DNA from: an uncultured Pseudomonadota bacterium
GTDB taxonomy: Bacteria > Pseudomonadota > Gammaproteobacteria > Steroidobacterales > Steroidobacteraceae
Direction: 5' to 3'
Assembly: GCA_903868595.1 (NCBI GenBank)
Contig: CAIPVV010000004.1
Coordinates: 88,102 to 152,101 of the forward strand
DNA length: 64,000 nucleotides
Shown here in pieces: positions 34,116-43,229 of the stretch (its first letter is position 1; every line of letters begins with the position of its first letter). The position numbers were made by a program, and so were the translations under genes. The notes under the pieces were generated by a model. It did not search any database. It was given only the letters and a program-made list of their open reading frames with translations, and had not been told where the DNA came from.

Positions 34116-34369
34116 GTGTTTGAGGAATAAAGACTTAGCTCGCTTCGAGACGCGCCGGACCGTAACTGTCAGGTCATTCTCTCCGGGTCGGCAAAATGCG
34201 TTGACTTTCGCGGAATAGGGTCTTTTTTCTCAGGTATTTGCGCGTATAGAATAGCTTCCGATCGTTGGTCGTCCGTCTTCTGTCCTGTCTTGCCGGTGGT
34301 GCGAGCGAGCTCTAGTGGAAGGGTCTCCGATCTGGTGATGGCTCAATAAACTGTTGGAGATCGATACTC
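34116..34369 (+). other. Leader region of the RRM gene with a candidate -10
   Basis: These 254 bases hold no gene. TAGAAT at 34247-34252 is one mismatch from the sigma-70 -10 consensus, preceded by a T-rich tract, and would give a 5' leader of about 110 bases before the ATG of the RNA-binding protein. The -35 element is poor. The start is decided by GGAG at 34355-34358. Confidence 0.4.
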
Positions 34370-34726
34370 ATGGCGAAGATTTATGTGGGCAACCTGCCGT
34401 TCTCGGCAGACGAGGCCGCCGTTCGCACCCTGTTCTCTCAGCACGGCACTGTCGAGTCCGTGGCCCTGCCGACCGACCGTGAGACCGGTCGCCCGCGTGG
34501 CTTCGGCTTTGTCGAGATGCCGCAGGCCGATGCCGCTCGCGCCATCCAGGCGCTGAACGGTTTCTCGATGGGCGGCCGTCCGCTGCGCGTCAACGAGGCG
34601 CAGGACAAGCCGCGCACCGGTGGTGGCGGCGGCGGCGGTGGCTTCCGCGGCGGTAGCGGCGGCGGCGGCGGCTTCCGCGGCGGCAGCGGTGGTGGCGGCG
34701 GCGGTGGCGGTGGCGGTCGCTGGTAA
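34370..34726 (+). CDS. Glycine-rich RRM RNA-binding protein
   Basis: A 118-residue protein. RNP2 is I-Y-V-G-N-L (residues 3-8) and RNP1 is R-G-F-G-F-V-E-M (43-50), giving one complete RNA recognition motif over residues 1-78. Residues 84-117 are G-G-G-G runs with F-R-G-G-S repeats, ending in G-G-R-W, like cyanobacterial and plant cold-induced glycine-rich RNA-binding proteins. It probably binds single-stranded mRNA as a chaperone, perhaps at low temperature. A strong terminator follows, so it forms a single-gene unit. The repetitive tail is encoded by GGT/GGC runs prone to copy-number change. Confidence 0.9.
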   Translation: MAKIYVGNLPFSADEAAVRTLFSQHGTVESVALPTDRETGRPRGFGFVEMPQADAARAIQALNGFSMGGRPLRVNEAQDKPRTGGGGGGGGFRGGSGGGGGFRGGSGGGGGGGGGGRW

Positions 34727-34787
34727 GTTGATTCGCTGGTTGCGGGAACTGCGCGATCGGTTCTCCGCCCATCAGCCTATCCAGTAC

Positions 34788-34812
34788 AAAGGCCCGGGTC
34801 TCCCGGGCCTTT
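34788..34812 (+). terminator. Rho-independent terminator after the RRM gene
   Basis: AAAGGCCCGGG and CCCGGGCCTTT form a perfect 11-base-pair stem around a TCT loop, and the 3' arm ends in TTTGTCGTTCT. It lies 61 bases after the stop of the RNA-binding protein and 47 bases before the peptide deformylase ATG. Confidence 0.85.
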
Positions 34813-34858
34813 GTCGTTCTGGAGCTGCTCAGAGCCCCTTCAAGGACAGTTAAAGATC

Positions 34859-35392
34859 ATGGCCGTAAAGCGCGTTCTAAAAATGGGGGAGCCACTGCTG
34901 CTGGCGCGCGCCGCGGAGGTCAAGGCCTTCGATACCCGGGAACTGCAAGACTTGCTGCAGGACATGCGGGACACCATGGCCGCCGAGCGCGGCGCGGGCC
35001 TTGCGGCGCCCCAGATCGGCGTCTCGCTGCGCGTGGTGATCTTCGGCTTCGAGGCCAACGAGCGCTATCCCGATGCGCCCGCGGTGCCCTACACGGTGCT
35101 CATCAATCCCCGGCTGACGCCGCTGGGGACGGAAACGGAGGAGGGCTGGGAGGGCTGCCTGTCGGTCCCCGGCCTGCGCGGCGTGGTGCCGCGCTACAAG
35201 CGCCTGCGCTATGAGGGCTTCGATGAGTTCGGCCGGCCGATCATCCGCAGCGTGGAGGACTTCCATGCGCGCGTCGTGCAGCACGAGGTGGATCACCTGG
35301 ACGGCATCCTGTACCCGACGCGTATCGTGGACCTGCGTCGATTCGGCTATACGGAAGTGCTTTTCCCGGCGGCGCCCCCGGGGGATGACTGA
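34859..35392 (+). CDS. def: Peptide deformylase
   Basis: A 177-residue zinc/iron enzyme that removes the formyl group from nascent proteins. The three family motifs are present: [10 protein letters not shown] at about residues 42-51, W-E-G-C-L-S at about 97-102, and Q-H-E-V-D-H-L-D-G at about 140-148, which carry the metal ligands. This copy is not next to fmt, as def usually is, so it may be a second deformylase. It follows a terminator and seems to be a separate transcription unit. Confidence 0.93.
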   Translation: MAVKRVLKMGEPLLLARAAEVKAFDTRELQDLLQDMRDTMAAERGAGLAAPQIGVSLRVVIFGFEANERYPDAPAVPYTVLINPRLTPLGTETEEGWEGCLSVPGLRGVVPRYKRLRYEGFDEFGRPIIRSVEDFHARVVQHEVDHLDGILYPTRIVDLRRFGYTEVLFPAAPPGDD

Positions 35393-35439
35393 CTCGCGTC
35401 TCAATCCACGCGCTGCAATGAGTCAACGGTCCCGCCAGC

Positions 35440-35898
35440 CGCCAGCCCTGGCCCGTGCCGCCTACCAGCAGGGCGGGTATGTCGGCCAGTTGGTCGTGGA
35501 TCCGGCCACCCCGGCCCGCCGCCCTGGACCTGATCCCCAGCGGCGCCTACACGATCCCGGCGATCTCCTGCGTCGGTAGGACCCCGCGGCAGCTGCAGGA
35601 GGCACACGTGCCCTACGAGATCGGTCACATCCACTTCTAAGTCCCTGGCACGCGCGCAGATGACCCACCAGCGCGTCGGCCGGCTGAAGATCCTCCGTAA
35701 AGCGCAGACCCTGCAGACCCCGGGGCGTGCACGGCTATGGCGATGACGCCTGCGAGATCGTCCCCATCCGAACAGACCGTGATGGCCAGCCGCGACATCA
35801 ACACGCTGCGCTACTTCATCAGTACGACCTTCAACTACCCGACCCTCCCCGAGGCCTTTCGAATCGCGGCGTACAACGGCCTGAACCGCCTGACCTGA
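35440..35898 (+). pseudogene. sthA: 3' remnant of soluble pyridine nucleotide transhydrogenase (sthA), frameshifted
   Basis: Fragments in several frames line up in order with the C-terminal half of SthA. They are A-L-A-R-A-A-Y-Q-Q-G-G-Y-V-G-Q, then D-L-I-P-S-G-A-Y-T-I-P-A-I-S-C-V-G-R-T, then V-P-Y-E-I-G-H, then (shifted) S-L-A-R-A-Q-M-T-H-Q-R-V-G-R-L-K-I-L, then [13 protein letters not shown], and finally [16 protein letters not shown] ending at a stop. The whole FAD/NAD N-terminal part is missing. Stops and frameshifts separate the pieces, so no functional transhydrogenase is made from this locus. The remnant fills the gap between deformylase and the ABC transporter. Confidence 0.75.
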
Positions 35899-36006
35899 CT
35901 GGACCTGACCGGAGCGGGATCTGGCCCGGCGCCGGCCGGCCGGCCCGCCGTGGCGCCGGCGTACCGCGCGTTGCCACGCCGTGGCAGCGCCTGTACCGTG
36001 TCGCCG

Positions 36007-37806
36007 ATGAACCAGACCGTCGCTGAACGCCCCAAGGCCAAATCCCTCCGACCCCTCCGGTCGCTCGCGCCGTTCCTGCGCCCCTACCGCACCACCTTGG
36101 TGCTGGCCCTGGGAGCCCTGCTGGTCGCCTCGGCGGCGCTGCTCGCGCTGCCAATGGCCGTACGACAGCTCATCGACCATGGGATGACGGCCAACGATCC
36201 CTCGACGATCAACCGCTACTTCTTGGGTTTCCTGGGCGCCGCGGTGGTCTTTGGCATCTTCGCGGCGCTGCGCTTTTACCTCGTGACGTGGCTGGGCGAG
36301 CGCGTCGTGGCCGACGTGCGCAGCGCCGTCTACCGCCGCATCGTGCACATGGACATGGCGTTCTTCGAGGTCACGCGCACCGGCGAGGTGCTTTCGCGAT
36401 TGACCACCGACACGACGCTTGTGCAGTCGATCTCCGGCGTGGGCCTCTCCATCACGCTACGCTCCACGCTGAACCTGCTGGGCGGCCTGGTGATGATGGG
36501 CGCGACCAGCGCCAAGCTCATGGGCGTGATCGTGCTGCTGATACCGGTGATCATGCTGCCGCTGTTCGCGGTGGGCCGGCGCGTGCGGCGCCTCTCGCGT
36601 GACTCGCAGGACCGGGTGGCGGATTCCAGCGGCCTGGCGGGCGAGACACTCAACGCAATGCAGACCGTGCAGGCCTTCACGCTGGAGAAGCTGCAGAGCG
36701 AGCGCTTCACCGCCTCGGTTGAGGAGAGCTTCGCCACGGCCGTTCGCCGCAACGTGGTGCGCGCCCGCCTGACCGCCATCGGGACCATGCTGGTCATGGG
36801 CGCGATCACGCTGGTGCTGTGGTTGGGCGCCCGCGCCGTACTTTCCGGGGCGATGACCGGCGGGCAGCTGGGGCAGTTCCTCCTGTACGCGGGCTTCGTC
36901 ATGTCGGCCGCGGCCGCGCTGATCGAGCAGTGGGGCGAGGTGCAGCGTGCGGCCGGCGCGATGGAGCGACTGGCGGAGTTGCTGCTGGCTCGCTCCTCGA
37001 TCTGCGCACCCGCGGTGCCTGAGACCTTCCCGGTGGCCAGCGCCGGGGCGATCTGCTTCGAGGGCGTGCGTTTCAATTATCCCTCCCGCCCGGACAGCTC
37101 GGCGCTGGCCGACTTCACGCTGGACATCAAGCCCGGCGAGACCGTGGCGTTCGTCGGTCCTTCCGGCGCCGGCAAGAGCACGACGTTTCAGCTGGCGCTG
37201 CGATTCTACGATCCGCAGGAAGGCCGTATCCTGCTGGATGGCGTGGACATCGCCCACGTGGACCCGGTGGCACTGCGTTCGCGTATCGGTCTGGTACCGC
37301 AGGATACGGTGCTGTTTGGCACCTCGGCGCGCGAGAACATCCGCTACGGCCGACCAGATGCAACCGACGCGGAGATCGAGACGGCAGCGCGCGCCGCGGC
37401 GGCGGATGAATTCATCCGCCAATTGCCGCAGGGCTACGACAGCTTCCTGGGCGAGCGCGGCACGCGTCTGTCCGGCGGGCAGCGCCAGCGGATCGCCATC
37501 GCGCGGGCGATCCTCAAGGATCCCAAGGTCCTGCTGCTGGATGAGGCCACCAGTGCGCTGGATGCGGAGAGTGAGCGGCTGGTCCAGGAGGCGCTGGAGC
37601 GCCTGATGGCCACGCGGACCACGCTGATCATCGCCCACCGCCTCTCCACCGTGCTCAAGGCCGACCGGATCGTGGTCATGGATCGCGGCAAGATTGCCGC
37701 GATCGGAACTCACGTGGAACTGTTGCGAACCAGTTCGCTGTATTCGCGGCTCGCACAGCTGCAGTTCGGCGATCTGGCCGGGTCGGAGGAGACCCCGCTG
37801 GGCTAG
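36007..37806 (+). CDS. ABC transporter, fused permease-ATPase (MsbA-like)
   Basis: A 599-residue half-transporter with six hydrophobic helices in the first about 320 residues and an ATP-binding domain after that. Walker A is G-P-S-G-A-G-K-S-T-T, the signature is L-S-G-G-Q-R-Q-R, Walker B is L-L-L-D-E-A-T-S-A-L, and the H-loop is I-A-H-R-L. It exports a hydrophobic or lipid substrate as a homodimer in this family. An upstream in-frame start would add 19 basic residues derived from the sthA remnant, so the ATG of M-N-Q-T-V-A was preferred. Confidence 0.9.
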   Translation: MNQTVAERPKAKSLRPLRSLAPFLRPYRTTLVLALGALLVASAALLALPMAVRQLIDHGMTANDPSTINRYFLGFLGAAVVFGIFAALRFYLVTWLGERVVADVRSAVYRRIVHMDMAFFEVTRTGEVLSRLTTDTTLVQSISGVGLSITLRSTLNLLGGLVMMGATSAKLMGVIVLLIPVIMLPLFAVGRRVRRLSRDSQDRVADSSGLAGETLNAMQTVQAFTLEKLQSERFTASVEESFATAVRRNVVRARLTAIGTMLVMGAITLVLWLGARAVLSGAMTGGQLGQFLLYAGFVMSAAAALIEQWGEVQRAAGAMERLAELLLARSSICAPAVPETFPVASAGAICFEGVRFNYPSRPDSSALADFTLDIKPGETVAFVGPSGAGKSTTFQLALRFYDPQEGRILLDGVDIAHVDPVALRSRIGLVPQDTVLFGTSARENIRYGRPDATDAEIETAARAAAADEFIRQLPQGYDSFLGERGTRLSGGQRQRIAIARAILKDPKVLLLDEATSALDAESERLVQEALERLMATRTTLIIAHRLSTVLKADRIVVMDRGKIAAIGTHVELLRTSSLYSRLAQLQFGDLAGSEETPLG

Positions 37807-37977
37807 CGTGCAATGTTTAGACGTATTGGGCAGGTGCCTTATCAAATGCGCACCATTAATTCCCCGGGTCGGCCGCCCCAGCCGACTCCAGTTACAGGCA
37901 ATACGCCGCGCCGGGATCGCCCGGCCCGGGGTTCTACCGTGTACGCGCGAGCCGATTCGGATCATTGGCAAGAAAAG

Positions 37978-38710
37978 TAGTTTGACGCACTGAAGTCCCT
38001 GGAGGCGGAATAGCCCTCATTCCGCAGCCTGCAGAGCGTGCTGAGTCACCTGCCGGGCCGGCTGTGCCTGGCGTCGATGCGCCAGACTTTTCCCCCGCCT
38101 GGATAGGAAGCTGGGCCGCCTGGCCGTCTTGCTGCGCAACCCGTCCCCGGAGCCGGAGCTGGAGAAGCTCTGCCAGTCGTTGTCGGACGCCACCGCGGCG
38201 CTGCACCAGCGTTCCACCGATTCCATGGGAAGCTCGCCAACGACCTGCACGAGCGGGGCTCTTGGGTGGAGCGGAGCGTGGACCTCGCGCAGGTCAAGCA
38301 AAAGGTGCGCACGCGCCTGGATACGATCAGCGAACAGGTGCACGAGTTGCGTTCGCGCGAAGCGCAGCATGCGCTTGCAATGGGAACGCAACCGGAAGAT
38401 GCGAGAGCGGGTGGAGTGCCTGGCGGCCCGCGTTCGCGAGACGGACTTCCTGGCCCGCTATGGCGGCCAGGAGTTCGTGATGATCCTGGCCGGTACCAGC
38501 CTCGCCGACGCGCGAAAGGGGGTCTAGCCCATGCGCGAGTCGGTGGCCAAGCTCGGCTTCCACTTCCCGGGCCTGCCGGTATCGGTCTTGCTGTCCTGTG
38601 GCGTCACCGCGTTCCGCGAGGGCGACACCGCCGACGACGCGTTGGGTCGCGCGGACAAGGCCCTCTACGAGGCCAAGGCCGACGGTCGCAACCGCTGCGA
38701 AGTAGGCTAG
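37978..38710 (+). pseudogene. Decayed diguanylate cyclase (GGDEF) gene
   Basis: Pieces of a helical N-terminal domain and a GGDEF domain appear in shifting frames: F-D-A-L-K-S-L-E-A-E followed by a TAG, then R-L-A-V-L-L-R-N-P-S, then D-L-A-Q-V-K-Q-K-V-R-T-R-L-D-T, then R-E-T-D-F-L-A-R-Y-G-G-Q-E-F, a TAG at 38525, and M-R-E-S-V-A-K-L-G-F-H-F to the end. The active-site loop is G-G-Q-E-F. The front half of the cyclase domain, with substrate-binding residues, is deleted. The gene cannot make c-di-GMP. It ends 28 bases before the rhomboid gene on the other strand. Confidence 0.75.
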
Positions 38711-38738
38711 GGCCGGGAAAGGTGGGCGCTGCAACGCC

Positions 38739-39326
38739 TCAGGCGTTGCGGACGCGCCAGTAGAGGATCAGCAGTAAGCCGGCGGCCATGCCGCCCAGGT
38801 GGGCGAAGTGCGCCACCCCGGCCTCCGTGCCCGTCACCCCCAGGAACAGCTCCAGGAGCCCGTACAGCGTGACGAACAGCCACGCGGGCATGGGGATGGG
38901 CGGGAACAGCAGTATGAGCCGGCGTCGCGGGTAGGCCAGACCAAAGGCCAGCAGCAGGCCGAAAATGCCGCCGGAGGCGCCCACCGTCGGCGCCGGGTCG
39001 CCCCCATGGATCTGCGCCACCGCCAGCTGCGCAAGGCCCGCCCCCACCACGCACACGAAGTAGTAGATCAGGTAGCGGCGGGTGCCCAGCAGGCGCTCGA
39101 TCTCCGAGCCGAACATGTACAGGGCGAACATGTTGAAGGCCAGGTGCGCGAAACCGCCGTGCAGGAAGGAGTAGGTGATGAGCTGCCAGATCTCGAACGG
39201 CGGCGCGTAAATGCCGCCGTTCAAGGGCCATAGCGCGAAACGTATGGCAAGCAGGTCGCCGTTGACCAGCTGCAGCAGGTAGCCCGCGATGCAGCCGACC
39301 AGCAGCGCGCGGGTCACCGGCATCAT
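38739..39326 (-). CDS. Rhomboid-family intramembrane serine protease
   Basis: A 195-residue protein with six membrane helices. The catalytic serine lies in G-A-S-G-G in helix 4 and the histidine in H-F-A-H-L-G-G-M in helix 6. The W-Q-L-I-T-Y-S-F-L-H-G-G motif in the N-terminal half is family-typical. The ATG was preferred over a GTG 12 bases upstream because GAGGTGG, overlapping the typA stop, is spaced for the ATG. It follows typA by 13 bases, so the two are probably one operon. Substrates of bacterial rhomboids are mostly unknown. Confidence 0.88.
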   Translation of the reverse strand: MMPVTRALLVGCIAGYLLQLVNGDLLAIRFALWPLNGGIYAPPFEIWQLITYSFLHGGFAHLAFNMFALYMFGSEIERLLGTRRYLIYYFVCVVGAGLAQLAVAQIHGGDPAPTVGASGGIFGLLLAFGLAYPRRRLILLFPPIPMPAWLFVTLYGLLELFLGVTGTEAGVAHFAHLGGMAAGLLLILYWRVRNA

Positions 39327-39339
39327 CGAGCTGCCCACC

Positions 39340-41166
39340 TCACACCACCAACAGGGCTTCGGACTTGTTGGAGCGCTTGCGCTCGTTTTCGGTCAGGTAG
39401 CGCTTGCGGATGCGGATCGACTGCGGCGTGACTTCCACCAGCTCGTCGTCTGCGATGAACTCCACCGCGTACTCCAGCGTGAGCTCGATCGGCGGCACGA
39501 GCACTACGGCCTCGTCCTTGCCCGACGCGCGCATGTTGGTGAGCTTCTTGGTCTTGATCGGGTTCACGACCAGGTCATTCTCGCGGCTGTGGATGCCGAT
39601 GATCATGCCCTCGTAGACCTTTACGCCCGCGCCCATGAACAGCTTGCCGCGCTCCTGGATGCTCCACAGCGCGTAGGCGACCGTATCGCCGCTCTCCATG
39701 CTGATCAGCACGCCGTTGCGGCGGTCTGACATGTCGCCCTGCATCGGCGCGTAGCCGTCGAAGACGTGGCTCATCAGGCCGCTGCCGCGGGTGAGGTTCA
39801 TGAACTCGCCCTGAAAGCCGATCAGGCCCCGGGCCGGGACGCGGTAATCGATGCGCACGCGGCCACGGCCGTCCATCGCCATGTCCTTCATCTGCGCCTT
39901 GCGCTGGCCGAGGGCCTCCATGACGCCGCCCTGGTGGGCTTCCTCCACGTCGACCGTGAGGGCCTCGAAAGGCTCGCTCAGCACGCCGTCAATGTTGCGC
40001 ATGAGTACCTGCGGGCGCGAGACGGCCAGTTCAAAGCCCTCGCGGCGCATGTTCTCGATCAGGATGGTCAGGTGCAGCTCGCCGCGACCGGAGACGCGGA
40101 ACACGTCGGCATCGGCCGTGTCTTCCACGCGCAGGGCGACGTTGTGCTCGAGCTCCCGGTTCAGGCGCTCGCGGATCTGGCGGCTGGTGACGAACTTGCC
40201 TTCGCGACCGACCAGTGGCGAGGTGTTGACCTGGAAGTTCATGGCCAGGGTCGGCTCGTCCACCGCGATGGGCTTGAGGCCCTCCGGCGCCGTGACGTCG
40301 CAGACCGTAATGCCGATGTTCACGTCCGGCAGGCCGGTGATGGCCACGATGTCGCCGGCGCTGGCGCTGTCCACGCTGTGGCGCTCAAGGCCGGTGAAGG
40401 TGAGCACCTGGGCGATCTTGCCCGGGCCGCGGTCCTCATCGCCGTAGCGCATGACCACGTTCTGGCCTACCTTGACCGTGCCGCGGCGGATGCGGCCGAT
40501 GCCGATGCGACCCACGTACGAGTTGTAGTCCAGCTGCGAGACCTGCAGCTGCAACGGGCCGTTGGCATCGGTCTGCGGGGCCGGCGTGTGCTTCAGGATG
40601 GCCTCGAACAGCGGCGACATGTCCGGCTGCGGTGCCAGGTGGTCGGTGCTCGCCCAGCCCTGCAGGGCCGAGGCGTAGATCACCGGGAAATCCAGCTGCT
40701 CGTCGGTCGCGCCCAGCTTGTCGAACAGGTCGAAGGTCTGGTCGATGACCCAGCCCGGACGCGCGCCCGGACGGTCGATCTTGTTCACCACCACGATCGC
40801 CTTGAGGCCCAGGCCCAGGGCCTTGCGGGTCACGAAGCGCGTCTGGGGCATCGGGCCTTCCACCGCGTCGACCAGCAGCAGCACGCCGTCCACCATCGAG
40901 AGTACGCGCTCCACCTCGCCACCGAAGTCGGCGTGGCCCGGCGTGTCGACGACGTTGATGCGGAAGCCGCCGTACTCGATGGCGCAGTTCTTCGCCAGGA
41001 TCGTGATGCCACGCTCCTTCTCGATCGCGTTGGAATCCATGATTCGCTCGCCCATTTTCTCGTGGGCGGCGAAGGTTCCCGACTGCTTGAGGAGGCAGTC
41101 GACGAGGGTCGTCTTGCCATGGTCAACGTGGGCGATGATGGCGATATTACGGATCGGTCGATTCAT
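39340..41166 (-). CDS. typA: Translational GTPase TypA/BipA
   Basis: A 608-residue ribosome-associated GTPase needed for growth at low temperature and other stresses in several bacteria. G1 is A-H-V-D-H-G-K-T-T, the switch region carries [10 protein letters not shown]3 is D-T-P-G-H-A-D-F, and G4 is V-V-N-K-I-D. Domains III, V and the TypA-specific C-terminal domain follow, ending K-R-S-N-K-S-E-A-L. Length and order are normal. The RRM protein and the desaturase elsewhere in the window share the low-temperature theme, but that link is only thematic. Confidence 0.95.
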   Translation of the reverse strand: MNRPIRNIAIIAHVDHGKTTLVDCLLKQSGTFAAHEKMGERIMDSNAIEKERGITILAKNCAIEYGGFRINVVDTPGHADFGGEVERVLSMVDGVLLLVDAVEGPMPQTRFVTRKALGLGLKAIVVVNKIDRPGARPGWVIDQTFDLFDKLGATDEQLDFPVIYASALQGWASTDHLAPQPDMSPLFEAILKHTPAPQTDANGPLQLQVSQLDYNSYVGRIGIGRIRRGTVKVGQNVVMRYGDEDRGPGKIAQVLTFTGLERHSVDSASAGDIVAITGLPDVNIGITVCDVTAPEGLKPIAVDEPTLAMNFQVNTSPLVGREGKFVTSRQIRERLNRELEHNVALRVEDTADADVFRVSGRGELHLTILIENMRREGFELAVSRPQVLMRNIDGVLSEPFEALTVDVEEAHQGGVMEALGQRKAQMKDMAMDGRGRVRIDYRVPARGLIGFQGEFMNLTRGSGLMSHVFDGYAPMQGDMSDRRNGVLISMESGDTVAYALWSIQERGKLFMGAGVKVYEGMIIGIHSRENDLVVNPIKTKKLTNMRASGKDEAVVLVPPIELTLEYAVEFIADDELVEVTPQSIRIRKRYLTENERKRSNKSEALLVV

Positions 41167-41284
41167 GATGGGGTAGGGCCCGTTTGGGGCCCGTCGGGCC
41201 GGCTAAAAAGGGCGCCGAGAGTAGCAGTTTCCATGCCAGATTGCGCGGCTGGCGTGAGGGGCCCAGCTGCTAGACTTCGGGACC

Positions 41285-42715
41285 GTGAGCGACACCCCAA
41301 CCGAAACCGGCGCCGCCGCGCCCGACTCCCTGCTGCAGCATGCCGAGCGCGTGCGCGCCAGTGGCGTCTTGGGTCGTTCCGGGCAGACACGCCGGCTGTT
41401 TGATTTCCTGGTCGAGTGCGCCGTTTCGGGGCGGGTGCCCAAGGAAATCGAGGTCGCTATCGACGCCTTCGGCAAGGGCGCCGGCTTCGACGCCACCCAG
41501 GACGCCCTGGTGCGGGTCTACGTCCACAAGCTGCGGCGCAAGCTGGACGTCTACTACAGCGGTCCCGGGCAGGGCGCGGCGGGTCGCCTGCTCATCCCAC
41601 GCGGCGAGTACCGGCTGGTCGTGGCGGCGGCCCCGCTGCAGGTGCGCCGCAGCGCACTCTCGCGGCGCGAAGGGCTGGGGGTTGCGCTGATCGGCGTCCT
41701 GCTCGCGACCACGCTCGTCCTGGGCGTGCAGCGCCTGCGCGCGGCGGGACCGGCAGCGGCGGCCGATGTGGCTGCGGCGCGGCAGAGCCCCGTCTGGCGC
41801 CCGCTGCTGGCCGACGACCGGCCGGTGGAGATCGTTCTGGGCGATTACTACATCTTCGGGGAGCGCAAGCCGGGGGAGACGCAGTCCAGCCGGCTCGTGC
41901 GCGAATACGACATCAACTCCCGCGGCGACCTGGAGCAGCGCCTCAAGCAGCAGCCGGAGCTGGCCGCCCGCTACGAGGACCTGAACCTGGGCTACCTGCC
42001 GACCGCCAGTGCCTATGCGTTGCGGCAGGTGCTGCCCGTGCTGCTGGCGGCGGGCAAACAGGTGCATATCACGCTGGCCTCGGAACTCACGCCGCAGGTC
42101 TTCAAGACCTCCCACATCGTCTACATCGGCTACCTGAGCGCGCTCGGCATGCTGCAGGACGTGGTCTTCGCCGGATCCCGCTTCACGGTCGGCGCCTCCT
42201 TCGATGAGCTCATCGACTCGGTGAGCGGCACGCCCTATGTCAGCGAGGCCGGCGGGCCGCTGAAGGACTCCGAGCGCTACAGGGACTACGGCTACGTATC
42301 CACCTTCGCCGGCCCGAGCGGGAATCGCCTGGTCATCGTCGCCGGCACCCGGGATACGGCTGTCATGCAGACGGCGGAGATGCTGACCAATCCGCAGCGG
42401 CTGGCCGAGCTGTCCGGGCGCGTGGGCAGGGAAGCGGCGTTCGAGGCGCTGTATGAGGTCTACGGTGTGGATCGCACCAATATCGAGGCGCGGCTGCTGG
42501 TGGCCTCGGCGCTGGAGGCCTCGGCGATCTGGAGCGAGCAGGCGTGGCAGAGCGCGGCCGGTCAGGCCACGGCGGCCAAATCGGTCCCGGTCCCGGTCCC
42601 GGTCCCGGTCGCGGCCACGGCCGGCGCGGCGACGCCCGTGCGTCCCGGCGAGAAGCCGAAGGTGCGCAGCCACGGCGACAGGTCAGCGGCGGACCAGGGC
42701 CGGCTGACGCAGTAG
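41285..42715 (+). CDS. Membrane-anchored winged-helix regulator with a large periplasmic domain
   Basis: A 476-residue protein with a cytoplasmic winged-helix DNA-binding domain at about residues 17-112 (F-G-K-G-A-G-F-D, then V-Y-V-H-K-L-R-R-K-L-D), one membrane helix at 131-149 and a large periplasmic part at 150-440. This is the CadC/ToxR topology: membrane-bound transcription factor sensing an outside signal. The winged-helix half resembles domains seen with TPR proteins. I do not recognise the periplasmic domain. GTG starts it. The C-terminus carries a V-P-V-P-V-P repeat and a basic tail. It overlaps the EAL remnant at its 3' end. Confidence 0.72.
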   Translation: MSDTPTETGAAAPDSLLQHAERVRASGVLGRSGQTRRLFDFLVECAVSGRVPKEIEVAIDAFGKGAGFDATQDALVRVYVHKLRRKLDVYYSGPGQGAAGRLLIPRGEYRLVVAAAPLQVRRSALSRREGLGVALIGVLLATTLVLGVQRLRAAGPAAAADVAAARQSPVWRPLLADDRPVEIVLGDYYIFGERKPGETQSSRLVREYDINSRGDLEQRLKQQPELAARYEDLNLGYLPTASAYALRQVLPVLLAAGKQVHITLASELTPQVFKTSHIVYIGYLSALGMLQDVVFAGSRFTVGASFDELIDSVSGTPYVSEAGGPLKDSERYRDYGYVSTFAGPSGNRLVIVAGTRDTAVMQTAEMLTNPQRLAELSGRVGREAAFEALYEVYGVDRTNIEARLLVASALEASAIWSEQAWQSAAGQATAAKSVPVPVPVPVAATAGAATPVRPGEKPKVRSHGDRSAADQGRLTQ

Positions 42716-43053
42716 CCCAGCGCCTGCTCGCAGCCCAGCTGCCGCAGCATCAACAGGCCGGCCGCATCCTCCACGCCCGCCGCCACCAGCTTGCGGCCCG
42801 GGTTGAGCCCCAGGTCGAGGGTGGAGCCCACGATCGCCGCCAGGTCCGCCTCATCCACCATCGCGGCGACGAAGCAGCGGTTGATCTTCAGCGCCCTGAC
42901 CGGCCGCTTCAGGAGGTCGCTGAGCCTGGGGGAGCCGTGGCGGTAGTCGTCGATGGGGAGCTCGGGCCCCCGCTGCCAAAGTGTCTTGGGCACCGGCTGC
43001 ACCCAGCGCAGCAGCCCCTCTGCCGCGCGCACCGCGTAGCGCTCCCGGGTCAA
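42562..43053 (-). pseudogene. Truncated EAL-domain (c-di-GMP phosphodiesterase) remnant
   Basis: The frame reads A-E-G-L-L-R-W (from the EAL domain start), then jumps to E-L-P-I-D-D-Y-R-H-G-S-P-R-L-S, the later D-D-F-G-T-G motif region, and finishes with A-L-K-I-N-R-C-F-V, G-R-K-L-V-A-A-G-V-E-D and L-G-C-E-Q-A-L-G-Y. The EAL motif itself and about 90 residues after the first helix are gone, and V-A-E-G-V-E has become V-A-A-G-V-E. Catalysis is not possible. The frame runs on into the regulator gene's 3' end, where it is not meaningful. It lies in a 514-base gap. Confidence 0.7.
42583..42610 (+). repeat. GGTCCC hexamer tandem repeat
   Basis: Four exact GGTCCC copies and a partial fifth encode a (Val-Pro)n stretch near the C-terminus of the winged-helix regulator. 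Such hexamers can change copy number by slippage without breaking the frame. Confidence 0.8.
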
Positions 43054-43229
43054 CGTCGGCTGCTAGCACAGGCGCAGTTCCCCTGCAGTGCCCCGGTTGC
43101 GGGGTGCGCGCAGCAGCTCTCCCTGTCCGCGGGTAGGTCGCGGCGACCACGCTGTGGCGGGATGGGGTTGGCGATCGCTGCAGGCCGGCTTGTAGCGCAG
43201 GGCAGCACCGCGGCAGGGCATAATGGGGC

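Noticed and set aside
38266..38763. Open + strand frame across the GGDEF remnant
   Set aside because: It joins a true segment (D-L-A-Q-V-K-Q-K) to out-of-frame glycine/arginine-rich sequence, as expected from a frameshifted gene.
42583..42610. GGTCCC repeats considered as a CRISPR-like or regulatory repeat
   Set aside because: The units are six bases with no spacers and encode Val-Pro in frame.
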